From CAVUNY01 sp963843535 (lineage in GTDB: Bacteria > Chloroflexota > Anaerolineae > Anaerolineales > Anaerolineaceae), in assembly GCA_963843535.1 (NCBI GenBank), contig CAWJKU010000004.1:372001-436000 (forward strand): a stretch of DNA of 64,000 nucleotides, written 5' to 3'. This document shows positions 32,820 to 41,349 of this stretch, one piece after another. A program made the translations under genes and the position numbers. The first letter of the stretch is position 1, and every line of letters begins with the position of its first letter. The notes under the pieces are model-generated. The model did no database searches. It was not told the origin of the DNA and saw only the letters and a list, made by a program, of their open reading frames with translations.

Positions 32820-33815
32820 ATGTCGCTAGATACAACCAGCAAAACCAAAGTTAACGAAATTATCCGGGTTGAGCATTTGAAAAAATACTTCCCGGTGCGC
32901 GGCGGAATCTTGCAGCGGGTGGTGGCCTGGGTGCAGGCGGTGGATGATGTCAGCTTTTCGGTCCGGGAAGGTGAATGCCTGGGCCTGGTCGGTGAATCCG
33001 GATGCGGTAAAACGACCATAGGCCGCACTATGCTGCGCCTGATCGAACCGACCGCCGGATCGGTAATTTATAACGGAACGGATGTTTTTAAACTGCGCGG
33101 TCAAAATCTAAAAGCCATGCGGCGCAACATGCAGATTATATTTCAGGATCCTTATGCCTCGCTGGACCCGCGCATGCCGATCGGTGAGTCGGTGATGGAG
33201 GGGTTAAAGATCCACAATATTGGCAGTCCCAAAGAACGTTGGGATCTCGTCATCCAGACTTTGAAGAAAGTAGGCCTGGAAGATTACCATGCCAGGCGTT
33301 ATCCCCACGAATTTTCCGGCGGGCAGCGCCAGCGGATTGGCATCGCCCGGGCCCTGGCCTTGATGCCCACCTTTATCGTTTGCGATGAGCCGGTTTCGGC
33401 CCTGGATGTCTCAATCCAATCGCAGGTTCTCAATATATTAAAGGATCTGCAGAAAGAACTGGGTTTAACCTACCTGTTCATCGCCCACAACCTGAGCGTG
33501 GTTGAGCACATTTCTGACCGGGTGGCGGTGATGTACCTGGGAAAGATGGTCGAGTTAACTTCGCGCATCGAGCTCTTCCGCAACCCGCTGCATCCTTACA
33601 CCCAGGCCCTGATGTCGGCCATCCCCATTCCCGACCCGCACCTGCGCCGCGAACGGATCATTCTTTCCGGTGATGTGCCCAGCCCGCTGCGCCCGCCTTC
33701 CGGCTGTCGTTTCCACCCGCGCTGCCCGGTTGCCATGGAACACTGCAAGGTTGAAGAACCGGTTTTCAATGAAGTCAGCGCCAACCACCATGTAGCTTGC
33801 TGGCGTATCTCTTAA
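32820..33815 (+). CDS. peptide ABC transporter ATP-binding protein (DppF/OppF type)
   Basis: The 331-residue ATPase has GESGCGKT, FQDPYASLDP, signature SGGQRQR, Walker B IVCDEPVSALD, and H-loop FIAHNLSVV. The oligo_HPY tail contains CRFHPRCPVAMEHC. The H-loop reads HN rather than HD. It closes operon 2; no terminator is seen before the following response-regulator gene, which begins 57 bases later and may be read through. Confidence 0.93.
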   Translation: MSLDTTSKTKVNEIIRVEHLKKYFPVRGGILQRVVAWVQAVDDVSFSVREGECLGLVGESGCGKTTIGRTMLRLIEPTAGSVIYNGTDVFKLRGQNLKAMRRNMQIIFQDPYASLDPRMPIGESVMEGLKIHNIGSPKERWDLVIQTLKKVGLEDYHARRYPHEFSGGQRQRIGIARALALMPTFIVCDEPVSALDVSIQSQVLNILKDLQKELGLTYLFIAHNLSVVEHISDRVAVMYLGKMVELTSRIELFRNPLHPYTQALMSAIPIPDPHLRRERIILSGDVPSPLRPPSGCRFHPRCPVAMEHCKVEEPVFNEVSANHHVACWRIS

Positions 33816-33872
33816 GAATGATAGACCAGGTTTGAGGCAAACTACAAAACGAGCTCCCATATTACGTGACCT

Positions 33873-35045
33873 ATGAAACGAGTTCTAATTGTTGACGATG
33901 CCCGAGAATTGGGCCGGCTGCTGCAGACGGTATTTTTAACATTGGATCCGACCCTGACGATCAATGTAGTGCCTTCTGCCGAAGAGGCGCTTTTAATGTC
34001 CACCCGGATGCCGCTCGATTTATTGGTCAGTGATATCCGCCTGCCGGGGATGTCTGGCTTTGAGCTGGTCAGGAAAATTCGCACCCGCCACCCTGCACTC
34101 AAGGTCTTGATGATCACCGGGATGACCGAAACCAGCATAGACGAACACGTGCAAGAACTGCATGTGGATGGTTTTTTCAGGAAACCGCTGGATATGGGCA
34201 GTTTTCTGGAAGCAACTCGCCGCTGCCTGGATATTTCGGCCAACGCACCGCTGACGCCGTTGGGCGGTATGCCGGCGGCTTTCGCAGTGGAAACCCAGAA
34301 GGTTCATACCGGTCCTCTGCTCGCCGTACCATCTGCGCCAGAAATCGCGGAAGCGCCCCACGCGTCGCTCTCTGAGATTGTGGTTGGTTTGCGACAGCGA
34401 GTGGGCGCGGCTGCCATTTTTGTTCTGGATGAACGCGGCCGGATCATAGCCCAGGCCGGGGACGTTCCGGAACTGCCATTGGAGAGTGATTGGGCGGGAC
34501 CGGTGATGGCGGCACTCAGCGCCGGAAGCAAGGTGGCGCGCCTGGTGGGAGAAGGGATGCAGTCGCATGTGATGGCATTCCCCGGAAAGGATTATCACCT
34601 GGTGATCGCTCCCGCCGGAGATTATGCCTTGCTGGTGCTGGTACGACCGGGCAGCTCGGCTTTGCGCATGGCGGTAGCCGTTGAGGAGGCGCTGGATGCG
34701 CAGCAATCATTGCGTGAAGTGCTGCCGGGTGTCGCGCCAAAGCTGGCTGTCGCTCCAGAAACAGAGACCTCCCTGGAACTGCGCCCACCTTCCACTGCGC
34801 CGCTTCCCCCTTTGGATTCACCCGAAATGGAAGCAGAGGCAGAAATCCTGATCGACAGTCAATCCCTGGCAGAATTTGAGGCATTATTGACCCAATCGGA
34901 AGAAGAGCTCAAGGATAAAGACGTTGATGCGTATTGGGAAAAATTAGCCTTGAAAGGCCACCCCGGCCCGGCTGCCAATCCCGACGCACTTTCTTACGAT
35001 CAGGCCCGCAAGTTAGGCCTGGCGCCCAACGAAGACACTTCCTGA
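33873..35045 (+). CDS. response regulator with intact receiver and unusual output region
   Basis: Residues 1-120 form a canonical receiver: VDD acidic pair, phospho-acceptor Asp in LLVSDIRLPGMSG, switch Thr in MITGMTE and Lys in FFRKPL. Residues 160-280 form an alpha/beta domain (LSEIVVGLRQRVGAAAIFVLDERGR..., VARLVGEGMQSHVMAF, YHLVIAPAGDYALLVLV) whose layout resembles Roadblock/LC7 or a small GAF-like sensor. Residues 280-390 are acidic and Pro-rich without clear fold. There is no DNA-binding domain, so signalling is probably by protein-protein contact. The gene follows transport operon 2 and ends with a strong terminator. Confidence 0.75.
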   Translation: MKRVLIVDDARELGRLLQTVFLTLDPTLTINVVPSAEEALLMSTRMPLDLLVSDIRLPGMSGFELVRKIRTRHPALKVLMITGMTETSIDEHVQELHVDGFFRKPLDMGSFLEATRRCLDISANAPLTPLGGMPAAFAVETQKVHTGPLLAVPSAPEIAEAPHASLSEIVVGLRQRVGAAAIFVLDERGRIIAQAGDVPELPLESDWAGPVMAALSAGSKVARLVGEGMQSHVMAFPGKDYHLVIAPAGDYALLVLVRPGSSALRMAVAVEEALDAQQSLREVLPGVAPKLAVAPETETSLELRPPSTAPLPPLDSPEMEAEAEILIDSQSLAEFEALLTQSEEELKDKDVDAYWEKLALKGHPGPAANPDALSYDQARKLGLAPNEDTS

Positions 35046-35071
35046 GCGCATGTTGAGAAAATCCAGCGATT

Positions 35072-35108
35072 GGGGAGTTATGGCAGCGCAACGCTGCCAT
35101 AACTCCCC
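35072..35108 (+). terminator. strong terminator after the response regulator gene
   Basis: A perfect 17-bp stem (GGGGAGTTATGGCAGCG and complement) with a three-base loop is followed by ATTTTCTC. Confidence 0.8.
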
Positions 35109-35128
35109 ATTTTCTCTATTATGCGCTA

Positions 35129-35158
35129 TTGCCAGTTTCGCTTCTTGTGTGTTAAAAT
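35129..35158 (+). promoter_or_regulatory. promoter of tRNA-Gln
   Basis: TTGCCA (35129-35134), an 18-base spacer and TAAAAT (35153-35158), 13 bases before the tRNA. Confidence 0.6.
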
Positions 35159-35171
35159 CAGGACGCGACGA

Positions 35172-35245
35172 TGGGGCGTAGTGCAACGGCAGCACACCAG
35201 CCTTTGGAGCTGTGGATCTAGGTTCGAGCCCTGGCGCCCCAGCCA
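35172..35245 (+). tRNA. tRNA-Gln (TTG)
   Basis: Acceptor TGGGGCG pairs with CGCCCCA, giving the U1-A72 pair typical of bacterial tRNA-Gln. The D-arm is GTGC...GCAC, the anticodon loop CTTTGGA gives TTG, the T-loop is TTCGAGC, the discriminator is G, and CCA is encoded. The first anticodon-stem pair is C-T. Confidence 0.92.
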
Positions 35246-35256
35246 TGAACATCCGG

Positions 35257-35294
35257 GTTAAGTATGATCTCTCATACTTAACTCGGTTTGTTTT
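35257..35294 (+). terminator. terminator of tRNA-Gln
   Basis: GTTAAGTATGA pairs perfectly with TCATACTTAAC around TCTC and is followed by T-rich DNA (CGGTTTGTTTT). Confidence 0.8.
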
Positions 35295-35379
35295 CAGCTA
35301 TAATAATATCCAAATTGTGATCATTTCTGTAGGAATTTTTGTAATTCTTCGGGATTGTTGATCGCGGCCGGACTGGCTG

Positions 35380-35520
35380 AAAAACACGGCCAAAAAGCCG
35401 GTCGCGCTAACCGATCCATCATATAAGCTGGTCGGTTTGACGGCGACCACACAAAATGTTGCCAGTGTGTTTTTTCGCACGACGAAGTCGCGCGAAAAAA
35501 CACCCGAAACAATAAAAAAG
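35380..35520. repeat. composite dispersed repeat, copy 3
   Basis: GCCGGTCGCGCT at about 35398, then GGCGACCACACAAAATG ending about 35458, then the long hairpin 35467-35503 (GTGTTTTTTCGCACGAC, loop GAA, complement with one mismatch) and the tail ACCCGAAACAA. This is the clearest whole unit and lies in the spacer before glmU. Confidence 0.7.
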
Positions 35521-35536
35521 AAAATCAGGAGAATTT

Positions 35537-36889
35537 ATGAAGGTTAGTGCCTTAATTCTGGCAGCGGGTCACGGTACGCGCATGCGGTCGAAGATTCCTA
35601 AGATGCTGCATCCCCTGGCGGGTAAGCCGCTCGTGATGCATGCGCTTGAAAATGCGGCGTCGGTCAGCGATGATTTACCTGTAGTCGTCGTTGGGCATGG
35701 TGAAGAAGCTGTCCGGCAGGCAGTGGGCGAGGCGGCTCGTTTTGCGGTGCAAGAAAAGCAGTTGGGGACCGGGCACGCCGTGATGGCGGCAGAGCAGCAG
35801 CTTTCCGGTAAAACCGACCTGGTGCTGGTCACGTACGCCGACATGCCGCTGGTCAGGCCGGAAACAATGCGCCGAATTATCGAGATGCAAAAAGAAAACC
35901 CGGGCCCTATTTCGATGCTGACCGTCGAGCTGGCTGACCCGCATGGATTCGGCCGGGTCGTTCGCGGCCCCAAAGGCACCGTGGTGGCAATCGTGGAGGA
36001 GGCTCAAGCTGGCCCGGAGATCCTAGCGGTGCGCGAGTTAAATCCGAGCGTGTTTTGCTTCAAGTCGGACTGGTTGTGGCCTGCTTTGAAACGAATTAAG
36101 ATCTCTCCAAAGGGAGAATATTATCTGACCGACCTGGTGGGGATCGCGGTGGATGACGGTCTTGAGGTGCAAGCGGTGAAAACTGACGACGCGACTGAGG
36201 CTGTGGGCATCAACACGCGCGTGCACCTGGCGGAGGCGGAGGCCATTTTTCGCCGGCGCATCAATACGCGCTGGATGTTGGAAGGGGTGACCCTGGTAAA
36301 TCCCGAATCCACTTACATCGAACCCGGTGTGCGCATCGGGAGGGATACAGTCATCTGGCCCAATACCTACCTGCGCGGCGGTACGGTCATTGGCGAAGGC
36401 TGTGATATCGGCCCCAATACGATTATTGAAGACGGCCAGGTGGGGGATGGCTGCAAAATTCTGGCGGCTTTAATCGAGAAATCGATCCTGGAGGACGAAG
36501 TCAGCATGGGGCCGTTCGCCCATTTGCGGCCGGGTGTTCATTTAGGCAAGGGTGTCCATATGGGCAATTTTGGGGAAATCAAAAATTCAACGCTGGCTGC
36601 CGGGACGAAAATGGGCCATTTTTCTTATATTGGCGATGCGAATATCGGAGAAGATGTAAATATCGGTGCTGGAACGATCACCTGTAATTATGATGGGGTA
36701 AAAAAGTATAAGACAGTGATCGGCGCAAATGCTTTTATTGGCTCTGATACCATGCTGGTAGCGCCGCTCACCATCGGCGAGGGGGCTAAAACAGGGGCAG
36801 GAGCAGTCGTGACACACGATGTAGCCGACCATGAGATTGTGGTGGGGGTGCCAGCGAGGCCTTTCCTGAAAAGAGATGCGGGTGAGTGA
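35537..36889 (+). CDS. glmU: bifunctional GlmU: GlcN-1-P acetyltransferase / UDP-GlcNAc pyrophosphorylase
   Basis: The 450-residue protein has the nucleotidyltransferase signature ALILAAGHGTRMRSKIPKML (residues 5-24), QLGTGHAVMAAEQ and TYADMPLV in the N-terminal half. From about residue 250 to the end are hexapeptide repeats of a left-handed beta helix (IEPGVRIGRDTVIWPNTYL, GAGTITCNYDGVKKYKT). It makes UDP-GlcNAc for peptidoglycan and glycans in two steps. AGGAG lies before the ATG. Its end overlaps the next gene by 14 bases, so the pair is coupled. Confidence 0.96.
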   Translation: MKVSALILAAGHGTRMRSKIPKMLHPLAGKPLVMHALENAASVSDDLPVVVVGHGEEAVRQAVGEAARFAVQEKQLGTGHAVMAAEQQLSGKTDLVLVTYADMPLVRPETMRRIIEMQKENPGPISMLTVELADPHGFGRVVRGPKGTVVAIVEEAQAGPEILAVRELNPSVFCFKSDWLWPALKRIKISPKGEYYLTDLVGIAVDDGLEVQAVKTDDATEAVGINTRVHLAEAEAIFRRRINTRWMLEGVTLVNPESTYIEPGVRIGRDTVIWPNTYLRGGTVIGEGCDIGPNTIIEDGQVGDGCKILAALIEKSILEDEVSMGPFAHLRPGVHLGKGVHMGNFGEIKNSTLAAGTKMGHFSYIGDANIGEDVNIGAGTITCNYDGVKKYKTVIGANAFIGSDTMLVAPLTIGEGAKTGAGAVVTHDVADHEIVVGVPARPFLKRDAGE

Positions 36890-38165
36890 AACTATAACCT
36901 TACTTTTGCTCGTATTTTTCGTCGATTTGCTGATCGCGGCGGTCCGCGCGGCGTTGATCCATGCCCGCCTGCCGCATCTGATGGGGCTGCGCGAGCAGAA
37001 CCCGGCTGCCATTGACCGGGCGATTCATTTTCTGGAAGAGCCACGCATGCGAGTCACCCTGCGCCTGGCAGTGGCATTGGTCCATTTTGTCCTAGCCGTG
37101 CTAGCCTGGCTGACTTTGTTGGAGTTGTTTCCGCTGCTGCAGACACCGGGGGCGGCAGTCGGACTGCTGTTCGTAACCGGCATCGCTGTTCTGATTTTGG
37201 AATTCGCCATCGAAGGTCTGATCTTGCGGCGTACTGAAGCCTGGACGCTGCGTTTGCTGTGGCTGGGCCGCCTGCTCGATTTCATCATGAGGCCATTTAC
37301 CTTGCTGATGGTGCGCCTTTTGGGCCCCAGCGCTGTCCAACAGCGCCAGCTCTCATCCGTGACGGATGACGAGCTGAAGAGTTGGGTCGAAGATGGGCAG
37401 CCTGAAGGCAGCCTGGAAAAAGGCGAGCGCAAGATGATTTACTCGATTTTCCAGTTTGGCGAAACGCTGTGCCGTGAAATTATGGTGCCGCGCATCGATG
37501 TTTTTGGCCTTGAAGTCAGCACCTCTTTACCGGATGCGATTGAGGCTTTTACCCGCTCCGGCCACTCGCGCATTCCGGTGTATGCCGATTCGATCGATAA
37601 TATTTTGGGGATCTTATATGCCAAGGATTTGCTGCGGGTATCGCTCAACCCGGACAACCCGGATATGATTCGCAAACAGCTGCGCCCGCCCTATTATGTC
37701 CCCGAAGCCAAGAAAGTGGATGAGCTGCTGCGCGAAATGCAGCTGCGCGGGGTGCACATGGCGATCGTCGTCGATGAATACGGCGGTACCGCTGGAATTG
37801 TGACCCTGGAAGATATCGTCGAAGAGATTGTAGGAGAAATTCGGGATGAATACGATCAGGGTGAGGAACAGTTGTATCAAATGGTCAGCCCGGATGAGTA
37901 TTCATTTATTGGCAGGATCGATCTGGAAGACGTCAATGAGCTGTTGGGCACGCACCTGACGAAAGAAGCCGCCGAGACTTTAGGCGGATATATCTACGGC
38001 GAGATCGGCCGGGTGCCGACGGGCGGTGAAGAGCTGGAAATCGAAGATTGGGTTCTGACCGTGGAACAGATCAGTGGAAGGCGCATACGCATGGTGCGCG
38101 CTCGCCGCAAACAGAAAGACCAACCCCAAGAGGAAACCATTCATGACGCTGACCAGCGAGATTAA
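36876..38165 (+). CDS. HlyC/CorC-family (CNNM-type) transporter-like protein
   Basis: The 429-residue protein starts with a membrane region (three to four helices, residues 5-110), then a CBS-domain pair (about 185-320) with MVPRIDVFGLE, GHSRIPVYADSIDNILGILY and VVDEYGGTAGIVTLEDIVEE. A C-terminal CorC_HlyC domain (340-410) with SFIGRIDLEDVNELLG closes it. Such proteins are associated with magnesium/cobalt efflux or membrane-ion homeostasis. The start ATG lies inside the end of glmU (AAAGAG upstream). The CBS pair likely binds adenine nucleotides. The end overlaps the cdd start. Confidence 0.88.
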   Translation: MRVSETITLLLLVFFVDLLIAAVRAALIHARLPHLMGLREQNPAAIDRAIHFLEEPRMRVTLRLAVALVHFVLAVLAWLTLLELFPLLQTPGAAVGLLFVTGIAVLILEFAIEGLILRRTEAWTLRLLWLGRLLDFIMRPFTLLMVRLLGPSAVQQRQLSSVTDDELKSWVEDGQPEGSLEKGERKMIYSIFQFGETLCREIMVPRIDVFGLEVSTSLPDAIEAFTRSGHSRIPVYADSIDNILGILYAKDLLRVSLNPDNPDMIRKQLRPPYYVPEAKKVDELLREMQLRGVHMAIVVDEYGGTAGIVTLEDIVEEIVGEIRDEYDQGEEQLYQMVSPDEYSFIGRIDLEDVNELLGTHLTKEAAETLGGYIYGEIGRVPTGGEELEIEDWVLTVEQISGRRIRMVRARRKQKDQPQEETIHDADQRD

Positions 38166-38547
38166 ACAAAACCTGATTGACGCAGCGGTGCAGGCGCGCC
38201 AATGGGCTTATGCTCCCTATTCTCATTATGCCGTAGGGTCAGCCCTGATCACCGCTTCGGGCCGGGTATACGATGGGGTCAATGTTGAAAATGCGGCTTA
38301 CCCGACCGCGATATGCGCCGAACGGGTGGCTGTATTCAAAGCTGTATCCGAGGGAGAACGTGAGTTCCTGGCGATTGCTGTGGTTACATCCAACGGCGGC
38401 TCGCCCTGCGGCTCATGCCGGCAGGTCCTGGCGGAATTTGGCCTGGATACCCTGGTTTTTATTGCCAACGCCGACGGCAAGCTGATCCAGGAAGTGACCG
38501 TGCGTGAACTGCTGCCGGGGGCTTTTACTCCGAAAGATTTGCTCTGA
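38143..38547 (+). CDS. cdd: cytidine deaminase
   Basis: ATG 38143 has AAGAGGA upstream; an in-frame start at 38074 would lie far inside the CorC gene. The 134-residue protein has the zinc/catalytic motifs ICAERVAVFKA (Cys and catalytic Glu, about 55-58) and PCGSCRQVL (about 88-96), plus the substrate-binding NVENAAYPT. It deaminates cytidine and deoxycytidine to uridine forms in pyrimidine salvage. The size fits the homotetrameric bacterial enzyme. It overlaps the CorC gene by 23 bases. Confidence 0.95.
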   Translation: MTLTSEIKQNLIDAAVQARQWAYAPYSHYAVGSALITASGRVYDGVNVENAAYPTAICAERVAVFKAVSEGEREFLAIAVVTSNGGSPCGSCRQVLAEFGLDTLVFIANADGKLIQEVTVRELLPGAFTPKDLL

Positions 38548-38577
38548 TTTCGGGTTGGTCGGTTCAGGACTGGCTGT

Positions 38578-39333
38578 ATGGAAAAGACACTTAAGGTCGA
38601 GGCGGTGGTGCTGCGCCACAGCGATTGGGGTGAAGCTGACCGCCTGCTGGGTCTTTTTACTCGGGAACAAGGCAAGTTAAGGGCGATCGCTAAAGGCGCC
38701 CGCAAGGTGCGTTCGCGAAAAGCGGGCCATCTTGAACCCTTTACCCGTGTTTCGCTCTTGCTGGCTCGCGGGCGCGATTTTTGGATCGTGACCCAGGCAG
38801 ATACGGTCGATGCCTACCTGCCCCTGCGTGAAGACCTGGTGCGCACCAGTTATGCCGGCTATGTCATGGAGCTGCTGGACCGCTTTACTTATGAGGAGGG
38901 GGAAAACCGTGCTCTATTTAATTTGTTGGTGGATACCCTGCACCGGCTTTCTGAAGACGACGACTTTTTCATCGCCTTGCGCTATTTTGAAATTCGCTTA
39001 TTAGACCATCTTGGTTTTCGCCCTCAGCTGCAGCAGTGCGTGCAGGGGGGTGAAGAAATCCGCGCCGAGGACCAATTTTTTTCTGCCAGGGCTGGGGGGG
39101 TGCTCTGCCCGCGCCACGGGCGGGCCGCCCCGGAATCGCGCCCGGTCTCGGTAGAAGCATTGCGCTTCATGCGCCACTTCCAACGCAGCTCGTATGCCGA
39201 TGCCCGGCGAGCGCAGGTGGCTCAACCCGTCCAACAGGAAATGGAAACCCTGATCCAATATTACCTGACCTACCTGCTGGAGCGCGGTCTGAATACCCCT
39301 CAATTTATTCGCGAGATGAAAAAGGGCGTTTAG
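38578..39333 (+). CDS. recO: DNA repair protein RecO
   Basis: The 251-residue protein has the RecO N-terminal OB-fold (VEAVVLRHSDWGEADRLLGLFTREQGKL...AKGARK) and the helical C-terminal half. RecO anneals DNA and loads RecA with RecR in gap repair. The C-terminal zinc-finger area is reduced: CVQGG where a CxxC is usual, then GGVLCPRH, so only one Cys of each pair remains. Many RecO proteins lack the metal site, so this is not evidence of inactivation. It sits 30 bases after cdd. Confidence 0.9.
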   Translation: MEKTLKVEAVVLRHSDWGEADRLLGLFTREQGKLRAIAKGARKVRSRKAGHLEPFTRVSLLLARGRDFWIVTQADTVDAYLPLREDLVRTSYAGYVMELLDRFTYEEGENRALFNLLVDTLHRLSEDDDFFIALRYFEIRLLDHLGFRPQLQQCVQGGEEIRAEDQFFSARAGGVLCPRHGRAAPESRPVSVEALRFMRHFQRSSYADARRAQVAQPVQQEMETLIQYYLTYLLERGLNTPQFIREMKKGV

Positions 39334-39377
39334 CCTGGGTTTGAATTATCGTAATGATTTTTGGACGCTGGTCTAGG

Positions 39378-39383
39378 TATAAT
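39378..39383 (+). promoter_or_regulatory. -10 box of the ABC exporter operon
   Basis: GGTATAAT lies about 45 bases before the ATG, with a weak -35. The same GGTATAAT sequence precedes the genes at 24319 and 52499. Confidence 0.4.
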
Positions 39384-39427
39384 TAAGCCAAGTCTAATTT
39401 TTCGCATGTAGCACCGAGGAGATTGTC

Positions 39428-40396
39428 ATGAATGATTCAGATACGATGGTCATCCAGACTCGGGGTCTGTCGAAAACGTTTAAAGATGTAAGGGCATTGG
39501 ATAGGCTTGATTTAAACGTGCGCAAGAATTCCATATTTGGCTTTCTTGGGCCCAATGGTTCCGGCAAGAGCACCACGATCAAGCTGCTGTTGGGCCTGAT
39601 TCGCCCCACGGCGGGCAGCGCATCGGTCTTTGGCGAGGATATCGGGTTGAGCAGCGTCGCCATTCGCAAGCGGATTGGATACCTGGCGCAGGACCCGCGC
39701 TTCTACGAATATATGACCGCTCGCCAGACGCTGCGCTACGTGGCCAATTTCTTCTACCACGGACCAAAGAAGCTGATCGAGGACCGGGTAAGCGAAGTGT
39801 TGGAACTGGTTGGTCTGGATGATAAGGCCGACCGCCCTATCCGGGGTTTCTCGGGCGGTGAGCGCCAGCGCCTGGGAATCGCCCAGGCCCAGGTGAATTA
39901 CCCCGATTTAATCATCCTGGATGAACCGGCGGCCTCGCTCGACCCGCAAGGGCGGCATGATGTGCTGGGGGTGATGGAGCGCCTGCGTAAATATACGACC
40001 ATTTTTTACTCGACGCACATATTGGAAGATGTACAGCGGGTGAGCGATACCGTGGCGATCCTCAATCACGGCAAATTGATCGCAGAAGCGCCCATCCACG
40101 AGCTGCTGGCAGGCGGCAACAGCTCGGTAGTGTATTCAGTTTCGCTGAAAGGGGACGCAGGAGCCGTACAAACGCGGATATCAAACCTGCCCTGGGTGAA
40201 AAACCTCACGGCTGCACCGGCTGAAGGATCTACCAGCTGGCAGGTCAGTATCAGCGATGAAGCAGAGGCCGAAAAGAACCTGCTGCGCGTGATCCTGGAA
40301 GACCCAGGCCTGACGGTGACCCAGTTTGGCCGGAAAACATATAACCTGGAAGAGGTTTTCTTAAGCCTGGTTGAAGGGAGTGAGAAAAATGGCTGA
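39428..40396 (+). CDS. ABC transporter ATP-binding protein (ABC-2 exporter type)
   Basis: A 322-residue single-ATPase-domain protein: Walker A GPNGSGKS, Q-loop YLAQDPRFYEYMT, signature SGGERQRLG, Walker B LIILDEPAASLDPQ and H-loop FYSTHILEDVQ. The C-terminal 90 residues form the extra domain common in DrrA/ABC-2-type exporters. It overlaps the permease gene by eight bases. The substrate is unknown; antibiotics, lipids and polysaccharides are all handled by this group. Confidence 0.9.
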   Translation: MNDSDTMVIQTRGLSKTFKDVRALDRLDLNVRKNSIFGFLGPNGSGKSTTIKLLLGLIRPTAGSASVFGEDIGLSSVAIRKRIGYLAQDPRFYEYMTARQTLRYVANFFYHGPKKLIEDRVSEVLELVGLDDKADRPIRGFSGGERQRLGIAQAQVNYPDLIILDEPAASLDPQGRHDVLGVMERLRKYTTIFYSTHILEDVQRVSDTVAILNHGKLIAEAPIHELLAGGNSSVVYSVSLKGDAGAVQTRISNLPWVKNLTAAPAEGSTSWQVSISDEAEAEKNLLRVILEDPGLTVTQFGRKTYNLEEVFLSLVEGSEKNG

Positions 40397-41234
40397 TACC
40401 CCGCCTGTATCAAGCACTGTACCGGCAGTCGAACACCGCAGACTGCGCCCTTATACCGGCAGTTCCTGGCTGAGCGGCTTTGGCAATATGTTCAACAAGG
40501 AAATGCGCGATTGGTTCCAGACCCGGCGCTGGCTGGTTCAAATCATCCTCTGGGTGGCCATGTTTAACGGGTTTCTGGCCTTTATTCTGTTTGCGGTTCC
40601 GGAGATCAACCGCACCCAGGGGAATACACAACCCGTAGAGAATCCACTGGTTCTTGGCCTGTCCTTTTTCTTCAATTTTGTGGTGATTGCGGGTTCCATC
40701 GGCACGTTGATCCTGGCTCAAGATGAGATCGTGGGTGAAAAACAAACTGGAACGGCGGCCTGGATCTTATCCAAGCCGATCGCGCGCGCGTCCTTTATCC
40801 TGAGCAAGCTGGCAGCCAATGGTCTGGGCATCCTGATCTTCATAATTCTGATACCCGGTCTGATCGGGATCGTGGAAATCTCGGCGGCGGCCGGCAGGCT
40901 GGTCGATATCCCAGCTTATCTCCTGGCCATGGGCGTGGCATATTTAGGCTTATTGTTTTATCTGACCTTTTCGTTGATGCTGGGAACATTATTTCAGGGG
41001 CGTGGGGCCGTGATTGGCATCGGGCTCGGTCTGCTGTTCGGTGGGTCGATCATTGTGAATTTCATTCCCGATATTGCATACGCCCTGCCGGTTGCTTTTC
41101 AAAATATCGCCCCGGCTGTGGCTCAAGGTCAAACCCTGCCGGAACAGGCGGTGATCGAAATTGCCGCCACCGCCACCTGGTGCGTCGTTTTCATGGTGAT
41201 TGCCCTTTGGCGTTTCGAAAGGCAAGAATTGTAA
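40389..41234 (+). CDS. ABC-2-type transporter permease
   Basis: ATG 40389 follows GGGAGTGAG inside the end of the ATPase gene and is preferred to a TTG at 40371. The 281-residue protein has a cytoplasmic N-terminus of about 45 residues and six membrane helices. A conserved stretch EIVGEKQTGTAAWILSKPIAR follows helix 2, the usual ABC-2 loop that meets the ATPase. It pairs with the preceding ATPase as an exporter. A clear hairpin follows. Confidence 0.88.
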   Translation: MADTPPVSSTVPAVEHRRLRPYTGSSWLSGFGNMFNKEMRDWFQTRRWLVQIILWVAMFNGFLAFILFAVPEINRTQGNTQPVENPLVLGLSFFFNFVVIAGSIGTLILAQDEIVGEKQTGTAAWILSKPIARASFILSKLAANGLGILIFIILIPGLIGIVEISAAAGRLVDIPAYLLAMGVAYLGLLFYLTFSLMLGTLFQGRGAVIGIGLGLLFGGSIIVNFIPDIAYALPVAFQNIAPAVAQGQTLPEQAVIEIAATATWCVVFMVIALWRFERQEL

Positions 41235-41253
41235 GGCGGTGGGAATAATTGTG

Positions 41254-41295
41254 ATTGGGTTCCAACTGGCAAAGCCAGTCGGAACCCAATTTTTG
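41254..41295 (+). terminator. terminator of the ABC exporter operon
   Basis: ATTGGGTTCC with inner ACTGGC pairs with GCCAGT and GGAACCCAAT (41254-41290), and TTTTTG follows. Confidence 0.88.
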
Positions 41296-41311
41296 TTATA
41301 AATTTACCGGT

Positions 41312-41317
41312 TATAAT
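41312..41317 (+). promoter_or_regulatory. -10 box of glyQS
   Basis: TATAAT lies 32 bases before the glyQS ATG, just beyond the terminator. The -35 is weak. Confidence 0.45.
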
Positions 41318-41349
41318 ACCTGCTATTAACCTGTTCTGCGGGAGCTTGC

